From Psychroflexus salis (GTDB lineage Bacteria > Bacteroidota > Bacteroidia > Flavobacteriales > Flavobacteriaceae): a stretch of DNA of 64,000 nt. Location: the NCBI RefSeq assembly GCF_014640175.1, contig NZ_BMGL01000009.1:1-64000 (forward strand), written 5' to 3'. Below are positions 44,031 to 54,240 of the stretch, piece by piece. Below the pieces are notes generated by a model. That model had not been told where the DNA came from. It did not search any database and saw only the letters and a list, made by a program, of their open reading frames with translations. The stretch's first letter is position 1. Each line of letters opens with the position of its first letter. Made by a program: the position numbers and the translations under genes.

Positions 44031-46340
44031 ATGAAACTAATTTCATTTATACTACTTGTATTTGCCTTTTTGCAGGTAAATGCACAAGAAAAAGAGTACC
44101 AAATATTCAACCAAGAGACCAATCAAATCATAGCCAACAGTGTTATTTATCTAACCCAATCTAATCAACAAATTGAATCTGGTTTAGATGGGAAATTTAC
44201 AATTGACTTCAATAACAAAAAGCAAATTAAAATTCATGTAATTTCTTTAGGATACGAAAGTTTGCACACTACTTTAAAAGCAAATGATTCCGATAAAACA
44301 CTATTCCTAATTCCTTTAGAAAACCAACTTCCAGAAGTTTTAATTTCAGGAAGCATTTTCAAGGATCCGGTAATGAACATAACAACACCAGATTTAACTG
44401 AAAAAGTAACCCAACCCAAAAATGTAACAGATTTATTTAAAAATATCAATGGATTTGGTTTAATTAAACGTGGAAATTACGCCATCGACCCTTCTTTTCG
44501 AGCTGCCCAATATGAGCAATTAAACATACAATACGATAATGGAACAAAGGTAATGCATGCCTGCCCAAACCGAATGGACCCGATTACTACCCACGTAATT
44601 CCTGAAGACATTTCGAAAATTGAAGTAATTCGCGGACCGTATTCTATGCGATACGGAGCAAGCTTTGGTGGTATTATTAACATGGTTTCTAAACAACCTG
44701 AACTAGGAGATTATGGATTTTCTGGAAATGTTTCTTCAGGTTACGAAACCAATGGTAACGCTTTAGTAAATATGCTTCGGTTGCAATTTGCCAAAGAAAA
44801 ATTTGATGTAGTTGGCATGTATGGATACCGCGATTTTGGTAATTATGAAGACGGTGCTAACCGAGAAATTCCATCCTCCTTTAGAAGCATCGATTACAGT
44901 TTACGCTTAGGCTATAATTTTAGCACAAATGAGCGACTGCAGTTGCATTGGCGACAATCTTTTGGTCGAGATGTGCTTCATGCAAGTTTACCCATGGATT
45001 CAGATTTCGACGATTCATCTATCATTTCCATAGATTATTACAAAAAACAAATGCAAGGAAAATTAAAAGGAATTCAAGCTAAAGTTTACTTTTCGTATGT
45101 AGACCACTTAATGAGTAATACCAGAAGAAGTAATTTTGCAGCTGCAGAAGCATTTACTCCAGTTGAAGCTACCACGGCAGGTGGAAGATTTGAACTAGAA
45201 TGGGAATTAGCCGAAAAATGGAATTTATTTACTGGTACCGATGCTTTATTAATTAGCCGAGATGGTGTTCGCAACCGCTTGGTAAAACTAAACATGATGG
45301 GCGTTCCGCTTGAAAACCCTATGGCTTTTACCGATAAAATATGGCAAGATTCTTACATTAACGATTATGGTGTTTTTGCCCAAAGCAAATATCAGATTAA
45401 TAATTCTACTATTTTAAATGCAGGTATTCGTTACGATTTGGTGCAATCTGAAAGCCGAGACCCCGAAACAGATTTTACTGAATATTATCCCAACTTAAGC
45501 CAACGATCCGAACATAATTTTAGCGGAAGTATTTCTGCAAAAAAAATGCTAAACAATAATCATCAACTTGAATTAGCTTATGGTCGTGGAGTTCGATCTG
45601 CGAATATGATTGAACGATTTATCAATCATTTTCAAGTTGGCCAAGACCCTTTTGAATATATTGGAAATCCAAATTTAGATGCAGAAATTAATAATCAATT
45701 TGAAATTGCTTACAAGGGGAAAAAGAAACTTGGCAAAAACATCAATACCATAAATTGGAGTGCAGCTGTATATTATTCCTATTTTGAAAATTACATCGTT
45801 GCATTAATCGATGAAACTAAAACCAGAAAGTTTATGCCTAATCAAGAACCCATTCACCCTAAAGTGTTTCGAAACTTAAATGAAGCATATAAAACTGGAT
45901 TTGAAGCAGGTTTTGGAATTCAATTTTTAAACAATTTTAATTTTAATGCAGATTTAGCCTACGTATATGCTAGAAATCAAGATTTAAATGAATCCTTACC
46001 GCTCACACCTCCTTTACGAACTAGCTTTAGTTTACAATACAGCAAAGGTAAGTTTTGGGCAGGCACTGACTTAAGACTGGTTAGCGAGCAAAGTGATTTA
46101 GCTAGCTCATTTGGTGAAAATAAAAACACTCCAGCTTATGAGTTACTAGATTTTAGATTAGGTTACGAAATTGTATCAAATTTGAACTTAGGAGCAGCGG
46201 TACTAAATATATTTAACAAACAATACTACGACCACCTAAACTTTGCATTTAGAAATCAAGCCGATGCAGGATTAAATGGAATGGAACGGCTTACCGATCC
46301 GGGTAGAAACTTTACGTTTTTTATAAAGTATGGATTTTAA
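44031..46340 (+). CDS. TonB-dependent copper receptor, OprC/NosA-like
   Basis: A 769-residue receptor with a signal peptide (ending LQVNAQ), a short carboxypeptidase-like domain (about 25-105), a plug (about 120-235) and a barrel that ends FTFFIKYGF. The plug carries A-C178-P-N-R-M182-D-P, the CxxxM copper motif of OprC and NosA. H359-L-M361 (VDHLMSNTRR) matches the HxM pair that completes that site in OprC. This makes it a Cu(I)/Cu(II) importer. The identification rests on these residues and on the plug sequence IEVIRGPYSMRYGASFGGIINM. The upstream partner is the Cys-rich small protein. A weak hairpin follows the stop at 46491. Confidence 0.9.
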   Translation: MKLISFILLVFAFLQVNAQEKEYQIFNQETNQIIANSVIYLTQSNQQIESGLDGKFTIDFNNKKQIKIHVISLGYESLHTTLKANDSDKTLFLIPLENQLPEVLISGSIFKDPVMNITTPDLTEKVTQPKNVTDLFKNINGFGLIKRGNYAIDPSFRAAQYEQLNIQYDNGTKVMHACPNRMDPITTHVIPEDISKIEVIRGPYSMRYGASFGGIINMVSKQPELGDYGFSGNVSSGYETNGNALVNMLRLQFAKEKFDVVGMYGYRDFGNYEDGANREIPSSFRSIDYSLRLGYNFSTNERLQLHWRQSFGRDVLHASLPMDSDFDDSSIISIDYYKKQMQGKLKGIQAKVYFSYVDHLMSNTRRSNFAAAEAFTPVEATTAGGRFELEWELAEKWNLFTGTDALLISRDGVRNRLVKLNMMGVPLENPMAFTDKIWQDSYINDYGVFAQSKYQINNSTILNAGIRYDLVQSESRDPETDFTEYYPNLSQRSEHNFSGSISAKKMLNNNHQLELAYGRGVRSANMIERFINHFQVGQDPFEYIGNPNLDAEINNQFEIAYKGKKKLGKNINTINWSAAVYYSYFENYIVALIDETKTRKFMPNQEPIHPKVFRNLNEAYKTGFEAGFGIQFLNNFNFNADLAYVYARNQDLNESLPLTPPLRTSFSLQYSKGKFWAGTDLRLVSEQSDLASSFGENKNTPAYELLDFRLGYEIVSNLNLGAAVLNIFNKQYYDHLNFAFRNQADAGLNGMERLTDPGRNFTFFIKYGF

Positions 46341-46731
46341 AAAATGTATCTTTAAATGTATACTTTCGAAACTTATACCGAATGTTAATAAAAGTTTTTT
46401 CTGTACAAAGGGAGTCTTTAAAATACAAGCTAACAAAAGTCTACCACATCGGTATAAATGAGTTAAGTATAAATTGATAATTTACAACACAAAAGTCTAG
46501 TTGGTTTTAACCACCTAGGCTTTTGTATGTAAAAAACGTATTGATTAATTTATTTTTTGGATAGTTTGCTTCAAATGGAAAACAACGCGCGTTGCGAGTG
46601 CTAAGTTGTGTTTATCTTTTTTTGATATTTTTAGTATTGAAAATTGAATGTTTTTTTTGTGAGTTAAATAACCACGCTTTAGGATAATAAAAGTTTTCAA
46701 CCAGCTAAAATCACATTGTACACATAAAAGC
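46341..46731. other. Convergent intergenic region between copper receptor and pyc
   Basis: 391 bases without a gene. It holds the hairpin at 46491-46524. A direct repeat of ATGTAT occurs near 46343-46361, and the rest is AT-rich without further structure I can support. The pyc gene ends at 46732 on the other strand with no obvious terminator of its own immediately after it. Confidence 0.55.
46491..46524 (+). terminator. Likely terminator of the copper receptor gene
   Basis: AAAAGTCTAGTTGG pairs with CCACCTAGGCTTTT (loop TTTTAA) with two G-U wobbles, giving a 14-bp stem. The right arm ends in four T. It lies about 150 bases past the receptor stop, so it is a late or backup terminator. Confidence 0.6.
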
Positions 46732-49700
46732 TTATTTTAAACGCAATACCATATCTTCTGCAAAAACCATGACACCAGATGGCAGAATAACTTCTTCAAC
46801 TTCTCCAGATGTATTGGCTGTTACTGTAGTTTCCATTTTCATGGCTTCAATTACAAATAAAGCTTGATTTTTTTCAATTTTATCGCCTTTACTTACCAAA
46901 ATTTGGGTCAACGAACCTTGTAGGGGTGCACCAATATGTTTCGCATTATTTTTATCGATTTTTTGATGCTGAACTTTTTCTACTTTAATGCTTTCATCGC
47001 GAATTAAAACCGTTCGGGTTTGCCCATTTACTTTAAAAAATACGGTTTTAAATCCATCATTGTCAACTTCGCCAAAGGAAACAAAAGTGATTAACAAGGT
47101 TTTACCACGGTCTAATTCCACTACAATTTCTTCACCAGGCTCCATTCCATAAAAGAAATTCTTGGTAGGTAAATTGAACACGTTTCCATACTTTTCATGG
47201 TTTTCGTAAGCATCTTTAAAAACCTTTGGATATAATTTATAGGATAAAAAATCAGTAATTTCTAATTGCCGATCCATTCCATCTGCAAATTCTTTTTGAA
47301 AAGCTTTAAATTCTTTATCAAAATCGATAGGTTCCAAATGTGCGTTCGGTCGATCGGTATAAGGCTGTTCTCCTTTTAAAATAATCTTCTGAATTTTCTC
47401 AGGAAATCCACCAACCGGCTGACCTAAATCGCCTTTAAAGAAATTAATTACCGATTGTGGAAAAGACAAGCTTTCACCTTTTTCCAACACATCTTCAATA
47501 CTCAAGTTATTGCTTACTAAATACTGCGCCATATCGCCCACCACTTTTGAGCTTGGCGTAACTTTAATAATATCGCCAAACAACAGATTAACTTTCGCAT
47601 ACATATCGGTTATTTCATGAAAGCGATCTGCCAATCCGAGCGATTCAGCTTGTGGTTTTAAGTTAGAGTATTGTCCGCCTGGAATTTCATGTTTATACAC
47701 TTCTCCACTTCCGGATTTTAAGCCAGATTCAAATGGATAATAAAAAGTTCTGACTTGTTCCCAGTAAATGGAATATTCATTCAATTTTTCCAAATTCATT
47801 GGATTTTCTCGCTTGTGGTACTTCATCACTTCTGCAAACGCGTTGAAATTAGGCTGAGAAGTTAGGCCAGACAATCCACCCAAAGCCACATCTACCGCAT
47901 CAACACCGGCTTCAACCGCATTTAAATAAGTAGAAGCTTGCATAGAAGTGGTGTCGTGTGTATGCAAATGAATAGGAATGTTGATTTCTGACTTTAATGC
48001 GGTAATCAATTCGGTAGCAGCTTTTGGTTTTAGCAAGCCTGCCATATCTTTAATGGCTAAAATATGTGCACCTGCATTTTCTAAATCTTTAGCAAGTTGT
48101 ACATAATATTTTAATGTATATTTTTCTCGTTTTAGATCTAGAATATCTCCCGTGTAGCACATGGCAGCTTCTGCCAAACCTTTGGTGTTTTTTCGAACAT
48201 GTTGAATGCAAGGTTCAATAGATTGCATCCAATTTTGCGAATCGAATATTCTGAAAATATCCACTCCATTCTCCCAAGATTCGCTTACAAATTTTTCGAT
48301 TAAATTATCTGGATATGCAGTGTAGCCAACACCATTAGACCCACGCAATAACATTTGAAGTAACATATTGGGCATGGCTTTTCTAAGTATGCGCAAGCGT
48401 TCCCAAGGATTTTCATACAAAAATCGCATACAAACATCGAAAGTAGCACCGCCCCAAACTTCCATAGAAAAAACTTCTGGATGGTTTTTAGCAAAGCCTT
48501 CGGCTACTTTTTGCATATCGTAAGTTCGCATTCGGGTAGCTAACAAACTTTGGTGAGCATCCCGCATGGTCGTATCGGTAAACTGAATTTTATTTTCGTG
48601 CTTCAACCAATCGGCAAAAGCTTCTGGACCTAATTCTGTTAATTTATTTTTTGTTCCTTTTGGGAAATCTCCCTTCACATCAAATTTAGGTACAACTGGT
48701 TTCAGAAACTTAGCATCAGGATTTTTCTGTTTAACATTTGGATTTCCATTAACGCTTACGTCTCCTAAGAAAGTTACTAATTTTGTTGCACGATTTCTTG
48801 GTTCTTTAATTTCAAAAAGTGCTGGTGTGTTTTTAATATAATTCACCGTTACTTTTCCATCTCGAAAAGTTTGATCTTTTAAAATGTTATCGAGAAAAGC
48901 AATATTGGTTTTTACCCCACGTACTCTAAATTCAGCTAAAGCACGACGCATTTTTTTACAAGCATCGTCTAGAGTTCGGCTGCTCGCAGAAATTTTAACC
49001 AACATAGAATCAAAAAAAGGAGAAATTGTTGCTCCTTGATAAATGCTACCAGCATCTAGCCGAATACCAAAACCAGAAGCACTTCGGTAAGTAGTGATGG
49101 TTCCATAATCGGGTTTAAAGTCGTTTTTAGGATCTTCGGTTGTAATTCTACATTGCACAGCAAAACCATTAACTTCTAATTGTTCCTGACTTTCGATATT
49201 AATTTCTGGGCTATTCAAAGGATAATCTGCAGCAATATACAATTGAGTTTTAATTAAATCTACACCTGTAACTACTTCAGTAACGGTATGTTCAACCTGT
49301 ATTCTTGGGTTTACTTCAATAAAATAAACGCTTCCATCATCGTCGACCAAAAATTCTACGGTACCAACATTATTGTAATTTACGGCTTTACAAATTTTTA
49401 CCGCATAAGCATATAATTTTTCTTTTAAATCATGGCTTAAGCCATAGGATGGAGCCAACTCAATTACCTTTTGATAACGGCGTTGTACAGAGCAATCTCT
49501 TTCGAAAAGATGTACTGTTTTACCGTGGTTGTCGGCCACTATTTGCACTTCAATGTGTTTAGGATTCTCAACAAATTTTTCTAAAAAAACAGTTTCATCT
49601 CCAAATGCATTTTTCGCTTCCCGTTTAGATTCGGCATAGGCATTTTTTAGTTCGTATATACTTCTTAAAACACGCATACCTCGACCGCCACCGCCAGATG

Positions 49701-50184
49701 CAGCTTTCAACATTAACGGAAAACCAATTCGATTGGCTTCATCGGTAGCATCTTGAAGTGTAGTTAAATCCTTTTTGTTCGATTCTATAATAGGAATATC
49801 GTTTTCAATGGCCACTTTCTTCGCCATAATTTTATCGCCTAAAGATTCTAAAACAGAAACTTTTGGACCCACGAATATGATATCATTTTCGGCACAAGCT
49901 TTTGCAAATTTTGCATTTTCAGAAAGAAAACCATAACCAGGATGTATGGCATCTACTCTATTTTGTTTGGCAACACGAATAATTTCATCAATATTTAAGT
50001 AAGGTTTTAAAGGTTCTTCTTCGGCACCAACTTGGTAAGACTCGTCGGCTTTATATCGGTGGAGCGAATAGCGGTCTTCAAAAGTATAGATCCCGACTGT
50101 ACGAATGCCCATTTCGGTGCAGGCTCTAAAAATTCGAATAGCGATTTCTCCACGGTTAGCAACAAGTACTTTTTTAATGTTCAT
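46732..50184 (-). CDS. pyc: Pyruvate carboxylase
   Basis: Pyc makes oxaloacetate from pyruvate and bicarbonate with ATP, refilling the citrate cycle. This single-chain 1150-residue enzyme has all three parts in order. The biotin carboxylase (1 to about 455) shows HPGYGFLSENAKFA, AASGGGGRGMRV, EVNPRIQVEHTVTE. The carboxyltransferase (about 530-830) shows FTDTTMRDAHQSLLATRMRT, ALGGLSGLTSQPNF. A PYC_OADA linker domain follows, then the biotin carrier domain with biotinyl Lys K1116 in EAMKMETT. The length is normal. The gene is divergent from the OYE gene with 184 bp between. It appears monocistronic. Confidence 0.97.
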   Translation of the reverse strand: MNIKKVLVANRGEIAIRIFRACTEMGIRTVGIYTFEDRYSLHRYKADESYQVGAEEEPLKPYLNIDEIIRVAKQNRVDAIHPGYGFLSENAKFAKACAENDIIFVGPKVSVLESLGDKIMAKKVAIENDIPIIESNKKDLTTLQDATDEANRIGFPLMLKAASGGGGRGMRVLRSIYELKNAYAESKREAKNAFGDETVFLEKFVENPKHIEVQIVADNHGKTVHLFERDCSVQRRYQKVIELAPSYGLSHDLKEKLYAYAVKICKAVNYNNVGTVEFLVDDDGSVYFIEVNPRIQVEHTVTEVVTGVDLIKTQLYIAADYPLNSPEINIESQEQLEVNGFAVQCRITTEDPKNDFKPDYGTITTYRSASGFGIRLDAGSIYQGATISPFFDSMLVKISASSRTLDDACKKMRRALAEFRVRGVKTNIAFLDNILKDQTFRDGKVTVNYIKNTPALFEIKEPRNRATKLVTFLGDVSVNGNPNVKQKNPDAKFLKPVVPKFDVKGDFPKGTKNKLTELGPEAFADWLKHENKIQFTDTTMRDAHQSLLATRMRTYDMQKVAEGFAKNHPEVFSMEVWGGATFDVCMRFLYENPWERLRILRKAMPNMLLQMLLRGSNGVGYTAYPDNLIEKFVSESWENGVDIFRIFDSQNWMQSIEPCIQHVRKNTKGLAEAAMCYTGDILDLKREKYTLKYYVQLAKDLENAGAHILAIKDMAGLLKPKAATELITALKSEINIPIHLHTHDTTSMQASTYLNAVEAGVDAVDVALGGLSGLTSQPNFNAFAEVMKYHKRENPMNLEKLNEYSIYWEQVRTFYYPFESGLKSGSGEVYKHEIPGGQYSNLKPQAESLGLADRFHEITDMYAKVNLLFGDIIKVTPSSKVVGDMAQYLVSNNLSIEDVLEKGESLSFPQSVINFFKGDLGQPVGGFPEKIQKIILKGEQPYTDRPNAHLEPIDFDKEFKAFQKEFADGMDRQLEITDFLSYKLYPKVFKDAYENHEKYGNVFNLPTKNFFYGMEPGEEIVVELDRGKTLLITFVSFGEVDNDGFKTVFFKVNGQTRTVLIRDESIKVEKVQHQKIDKNNAKHIGAPLQGSLTQILVSKGDKIEKNQALFVIEAMKMETTVTANTSGEVEEVILPSGVMVFAEDMVLRLK

Positions 50185-50346
50185 TATAGTGTTTTTAATT
50201 TGAAATGGAATTTCTTAAAAATATAAATTATTATTCAACAATGGGAATAAAAGGCTTTAATTGAAAGTAAACTTTAACAAGATGCGCCATCGAATAATAG
50301 TTTAGGTATTATTAAAGCTTTAACGCAGATGGTTTATTTGAAGCTT

Positions 50347-50354
50347 TACTTTTG
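50347..50354 (+). promoter_or_regulatory. -7 box of the Old Yellow Enzyme gene
   Basis: TACTTTTG matches TAnnTTTG and lies 14 nt before the ATG. A -33 TTG at correct spacing is not evident. Confidence 0.5.
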
Positions 50355-50368
50355 CGAAAAAACATACT

Positions 50369-51475
50369 ATGCAATACAAACAAGCTTTACTAGAACCAAT
50401 TCAATTAGGTGCCTTACAACTAAAAAACAGAGTTATTATGGCACCTATGACGCGAAGCAGAGCAGATAATAAAGATAATGTTCCAACAGATTTACATGCA
50501 GAATATTATAAGCAAAGATCTAGCGCAGGTTTAATTATTTCGGAAGGTTCGCAAGTTTCTGAACGTGCCATAGGTTATATTAATACTCCAGGGATTCATA
50601 CTGAAAAACAAGTAGAAGGCTGGAAAAAAGTAACCAAAGCGGTTCACGATGAAGGCGGACTTATTTTTATACAACTCTGGCATGTTGGAAGAATTTCTCA
50701 TCCCGATTTTCATCATGGAGAAAAACCTTGGGCACCAAGTGCTATTAATCCAAATGCACAATCTTTTACTCCAGAAGGACTAAAAGATACGGTTACGCCA
50801 CACGAAATGACTATCGATGAAGTAAAAAAAACCGTTCAAGAATTTAAAGCAGCAGCTAAATTTGCAGCAGATGCCAATTTCGATGGTGTTGAAATTCATG
50901 CTTCTAATGGTTATTTATTTCATCAATTCTTTAATAACTCTTCTAACCAACGAACAGACGAATATGGTGGAAGCCTAGAAAATAAAACGCGCTTTTTATT
51001 TGAAGTTTTAGATGCTGTAAAAGTATTTATTCCAGAAAACAGAATTGGTATTCGGTTAAACCCTTCGTTACATGGAATTTTTGGTATGGAAGCCGATGAA
51101 GAAACCATTCCTACCTTTGAATATATTGTAAAAAAATTAAACGATTATGATTTAGCGTATTTACACTTATCTGAACCATTTAACGATGTTAGTGAATACG
51201 ATTTTTTGGTAGACAACATCGCCGAACATTTTAGACCTTTATATAACGGAAATTTAATGATTAATGCTGGCTTTAATCGTGAAAGTGGAAATGAAGTAAT
51301 CGAAAACAAAAAAGCAGATTGTGTTGCTTTTGGCAAGCCATATATATCTAATCCAGATTTGGTTGAGCGTTTTGAAGCTAAAGCAAAACTTACAGATTGG
51401 GATGAAGTCACCTTTTATACGCCAGGAAAAAAAGGTTACACAGACTATAATAAATTACCTGTAAACCAAGAATAA
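50369..51475 (+). CDS. Old Yellow Enzyme-type alkene reductase
   Basis: A 368-residue FMN-dependent NAD(P)H:enone oxidoreductase. TIM-barrel signatures include LGALQLKNRVIMAPMTRSRAD, EGSQVSERAIGYINTPGIHTEKQVEGW, FIQLWHVGRISHP (the His of the substrate-binding His/Asn pair region), FDGVEIHASNGYLFHQFFNNSSNQRTDEYGGSLENKTRF and RIGIRLNPSLHG. The C-terminal flavin site reads DCVAFGKPYISNPDLVERF. It resembles the NemA/OYE2 subclass and reduces activated C=C bonds; the natural substrate is not known. It lies alone, with a terminator 16 bases after the stop. Confidence 0.93.
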   Translation: MQYKQALLEPIQLGALQLKNRVIMAPMTRSRADNKDNVPTDLHAEYYKQRSSAGLIISEGSQVSERAIGYINTPGIHTEKQVEGWKKVTKAVHDEGGLIFIQLWHVGRISHPDFHHGEKPWAPSAINPNAQSFTPEGLKDTVTPHEMTIDEVKKTVQEFKAAAKFAADANFDGVEIHASNGYLFHQFFNNSSNQRTDEYGGSLENKTRFLFEVLDAVKVFIPENRIGIRLNPSLHGIFGMEADEETIPTFEYIVKKLNDYDLAYLHLSEPFNDVSEYDFLVDNIAEHFRPLYNGNLMINAGFNRESGNEVIENKKADCVAFGKPYISNPDLVERFEAKAKLTDWDEVTFYTPGKKGYTDYNKLPVNQE

Positions 51476-51491
51476 TACATATTTGATGTAT

Positions 51492-51522
51492 AAAAAAAGC
51501 TCGCTAATAGCGAGCTTTTTTT
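51492..51522 (+). terminator. Bidirectional intrinsic terminator
   Basis: A perfect 14-bp stem (AAAAAAAGCTCGCT / AGCGAGCTTTTTTT, loop AAT) lies between convergent genes, serving the OYE gene on the plus strand and the DUF4168-like gene on the minus strand. Confidence 0.93.
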
Positions 51523-51544
51523 ATTTAGGCGTATTTCTTAGTGA

Positions 51545-51982
51545 TTATTGACCTTGAAGGCGAGCCATTAACTTTTGTTGCATTTCTGGATCAGTTTGAA
51601 CTTTTTGGTAGATTTGTTGGTAATCTTCCATAGTTAAACCTTTTTCTTTAATTTTTGCTTCCATCATGCCTTGAAGCTCTTTGTTTTTAGCTTCTAATTT
51701 GGTCATTGCAGCAGCGTGTTGTTTCTTCTCTTCGGCAGATGCGTCTGAATCTTGTTGTGGATTTTGTTCTGCTTGATAAATTTCATTAAAACGCTCAGTT
51801 GTTAAACCTTCACCTTCAATAATACCAGCCATTTCCATTTGGGCTTTATTGTTTTCTTGTTGGATGGTTTGGAATACTTCAACAAACATATCGAACTTCT
51901 TATCAGAAATTTTTTGCTCCTGAGCAAATACTGAAGTTGAACTTAAAGCGATTGCAAATACGAGTGCAAATAATTTTTTCAT
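51545..51982 (-). CDS. Exported DUF4168-like small helical protein
   Basis: A 145-residue exported protein with a signal peptide (residues 1-20, ending SVFAQ). The mature part is helical and rich in Glu, Gln and Met. It has a repeated signature: EGEGLTTERFNEIYQAEQNP in the middle and KEKGLTMEDYQQIYQKVQTDP near the C-terminus. This is the DUF4168 pattern of two such segments. Function unknown; periplasmic location expected. A terminator that it shares with the OYE gene follows. Confidence 0.82.
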   Translation of the reverse strand: MKKLFALVFAIALSSTSVFAQEQKISDKKFDMFVEVFQTIQQENNKAQMEMAGIIEGEGLTTERFNEIYQAEQNPQQDSDASAEEKKQHAAAMTKLEAKNKELQGMMEAKIKEKGLTMEDYQQIYQKVQTDPEMQQKLMARLQGQ

Positions 51983-52093
51983 GATTTATGTTTTATTAAT
52001 TTTTGGCAATATATTGATTAATATAGCTAAATAAAAACTTGAATAAAAAACTTTATTGTTTTAATGTAATTTTAGGGTTGAAAAGGCTAACTG

Positions 52094-52879
52094 TTAATTT
52101 TTTCTTTCTTTTTGTTTAGCTTCATCCCAAAAAACATCTAAAGCTTTTAAATCTAAGTCTGTAAATTTCAATTTTTTTTCGTTGAGCTTTTCTTCTATGT
52201 ACTGAAAACGATTTATAAATTTTTTATTGGTACGTTCCAACGCGTTTTCAGGATTGATTTTTAAAAAACGTGCATAATTAATCATAGAAAAAAGAACATC
52301 TCCAAACTCAGCTTCCATTTTATCTTGATGATTAGCCTTTACTTCGTCTTGAAATTCGGCTAATTCTTCTTGCAACTTTTCAAATACTTGCTCAGAATGC
52401 TCCCAATCAAATCCAACTCCAGCAACTTTATCCTGTATTCGGTTGGCTTTTACCAAAGCTGGTAAAGATTTCGGAACTCCACTTAAAACACTTTTATTCC
52501 CTTCTTTTAGTTTAAGTTTTTCCCAATTTTGTTTTACTTCGGCTTCATCTTTAACTTCTACATCTCCATAAATATGTGGATGTCTATTAATTAATTTTTC
52601 GCATAAGCTATCACAAACATCAGCAATATCGAAAGCTTTTTTCTCGCTTCCTATTTTTGCATAAAAAACAAGGTGTAAAAGCAAATCGCCCACTTCTTTT
52701 TTAACTTCTTGTAAATTACCATCAAGAATAGCATCGCCTAATTCGTAAGTTTCTTCAATAGTTAAGTGGCGTAGACTCTCTAAAGTTTGTTTTCGATCCC
52801 ATGGACATTTTTCGCGTAAATCGTCCATTATGTCTAGTAATCTTCCAAATGCAGCTAATTTTTCTTCTTTAGTATGCAT
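52094..52879 (-). CDS. mazG: Nucleoside triphosphate pyrophosphohydrolase MazG
   Basis: MazG hydrolyses NTPs to NMP and pyrophosphate, clearing non-canonical nucleotides and lowering ppGpp-related stress. This 261-residue copy has the two tandem MazG domains. The N-terminal one shows LREKCPWDRKQTLESLRHLTIEETYELGDAI and EVGDLLLHLVFYAKI. The C-terminal one shows EELAEFQDEVKANHQDKMEAEFGDVLFSMINYARF. The EExxE and ExxD metal-binding motifs are present in both. The start lies one base after the lysA stop, so the pair is one transcript. Confidence 0.95.
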   Translation of the reverse strand: MHTKEEKLAAFGRLLDIMDDLREKCPWDRKQTLESLRHLTIEETYELGDAILDGNLQEVKKEVGDLLLHLVFYAKIGSEKKAFDIADVCDSLCEKLINRHPHIYGDVEVKDEAEVKQNWEKLKLKEGNKSVLSGVPKSLPALVKANRIQDKVAGVGFDWEHSEQVFEKLQEELAEFQDEVKANHQDKMEAEFGDVLFSMINYARFLKINPENALERTNKKFINRFQYIEEKLNEKKLKFTDLDLKALDVFWDEAKQKERKN

Positions 52880-52880
52880 A

Positions 52881-54110
52881 TTAAACGCTTTCTACAACAT
52901 TAGTTTCTAAAGAGATTTCAATTTGATTATGAATCAAATCTTCAAAAGTTTCTCTTTTTCTAATTAAATGTGCTTCACCATTATACCATAAAACTTCGGC
53001 TGGACGATAACGCGAATTGTAATTACTAGCCATTGAAAAACAGTAAGCACCAGCATTTTTAAAAGCTAAGATATCGCCTTCATTAATTTCTGTAATCATT
53101 TTGTTATTTGCAAAAGTATCGGTTTCGCAAATGTAACCTACAACCGAGTAAAATCTTTTTTTGGCATTTGGATTAGATATGTTTTCGATTTCGTGTTTAG
53201 AACCATAAAACATAGGACGTATTAAATGGTTAAAGCCAGAATCGATATGAGCAAAAACCGTAGATGTAGTTTGTTTAACTACATTTACTTTAGCTAAAAA
53301 GAAGCCGGCTTCACTCACTAAAAATTTACCGGGCTCGAAAGCCAGCGTTAAATCTCTGCCATAAGACTTACAAAATTCGTTAAAACGTTTGCTAAGTTTT
53401 TCGCCTAATTCTTCAACGTTGGTTTCAATATCATTTTCATGGTAAGGAACTTTAAACCCGCTACCAAAGTCTAAAAATTCTAAATCTTTAAAATTCTCGG
53501 CAGCATCAAATAAAATTTCGGCTGCATGAAGAAAGACTTCAATATCTAAAATATCACTACCAGTATGCATATGAATGCCATTGATGTGCATTCCTGTGTT
53601 TTCGACAATACGTAAAATGTGTGGCATTTGGTGAATCGAAATTCCAAATTTAGAATCGATATGTCCTACCGAGATGTTAGTATTACCACCTGCCATTACG
53701 TGTGGATTTATACGAATACAAACCGGAACTTTTGGATGTTTTGTTCCAAATTGCTCTAAAATAATTAAGTTATCAATATTAATTTGAACGCCTAATTTTA
53801 CAGCTTCTTCTAGCTCTTCAACTGAAACACCATTAGGTGTATAAATAATTTTTTGAGCAGGGACACCAGCTTTTATACCCAATTTTACTTCTTGAATAGA
53901 AACCGTGTCCAAAGCACTTCCTAAGCTATTAAATAATTTTAAGACTGAAATATTTGAGAGTGCCTTCACGGCGTAATGCAAACGCAAGTGTTTGACTTTT
54001 TGAAAAGCATTTTGTAGTCGTTTATACTGCGAAATCATTTTTTCACTGTTGTACACATAAATCGGGCTACCATGCTCCGATGCAATTTTCAATAAGTCTG
54101 TTGTTTCCAT
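52881..54110 (-). CDS. lysA: Diaminopimelate decarboxylase
   Basis: LysA decarboxylates meso-diaminopimelate to lysine, with PLP. The fold III enzyme has the Schiff-base lysine K49 (LHYAVKALSNISVL). GGNTNISVGHIDSKFGI and LDFGSGFKVPYHENDIE form the phosphate-binding and Gly-rich region, and the C-terminal CETDTFANNK holds the Cys and Asp of the second active-site half. The 409-residue length is usual. The upstream pathway gene dapA is 40 kb away in this window. mazG follows after one base. Confidence 0.95.
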   Translation of the reverse strand: METTDLLKIASEHGSPIYVYNSEKMISQYKRLQNAFQKVKHLRLHYAVKALSNISVLKLFNSLGSALDTVSIQEVKLGIKAGVPAQKIIYTPNGVSVEELEEAVKLGVQINIDNLIILEQFGTKHPKVPVCIRINPHVMAGGNTNISVGHIDSKFGISIHQMPHILRIVENTGMHINGIHMHTGSDILDIEVFLHAAEILFDAAENFKDLEFLDFGSGFKVPYHENDIETNVEELGEKLSKRFNEFCKSYGRDLTLAFEPGKFLVSEAGFFLAKVNVVKQTTSTVFAHIDSGFNHLIRPMFYGSKHEIENISNPNAKKRFYSVVGYICETDTFANNKMITEINEGDILAFKNAGAYCFSMASNYNSRYRPAEVLWYNGEAHLIRKRETFEDLIHNQIEISLETNVVESV

Positions 54111-54211
54111 TGAAGTAAAAATTACTTGATTTGTAAAATAGTTTATAATCTTCTGTTTATAAAGACACGCAAAAGTGCGAAAAGTTTAGTTGTATACATA
54201 ATAATCAAAAA

Positions 54212-54237
54212 AAAATCCCGCTCGATGGCGGGATTTT
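54212..54237 (-). terminator. Intrinsic terminator after the unknown membrane protein gene
   Basis: A stem of AAAATCCCGC / GCGGGATTTT (loop TCGATG) is followed on the minus strand by a run of T. It starts right after the stop at 54241. It separates this gene from lysA. Confidence 0.88.
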
Positions 54238-54240
54238 ATC

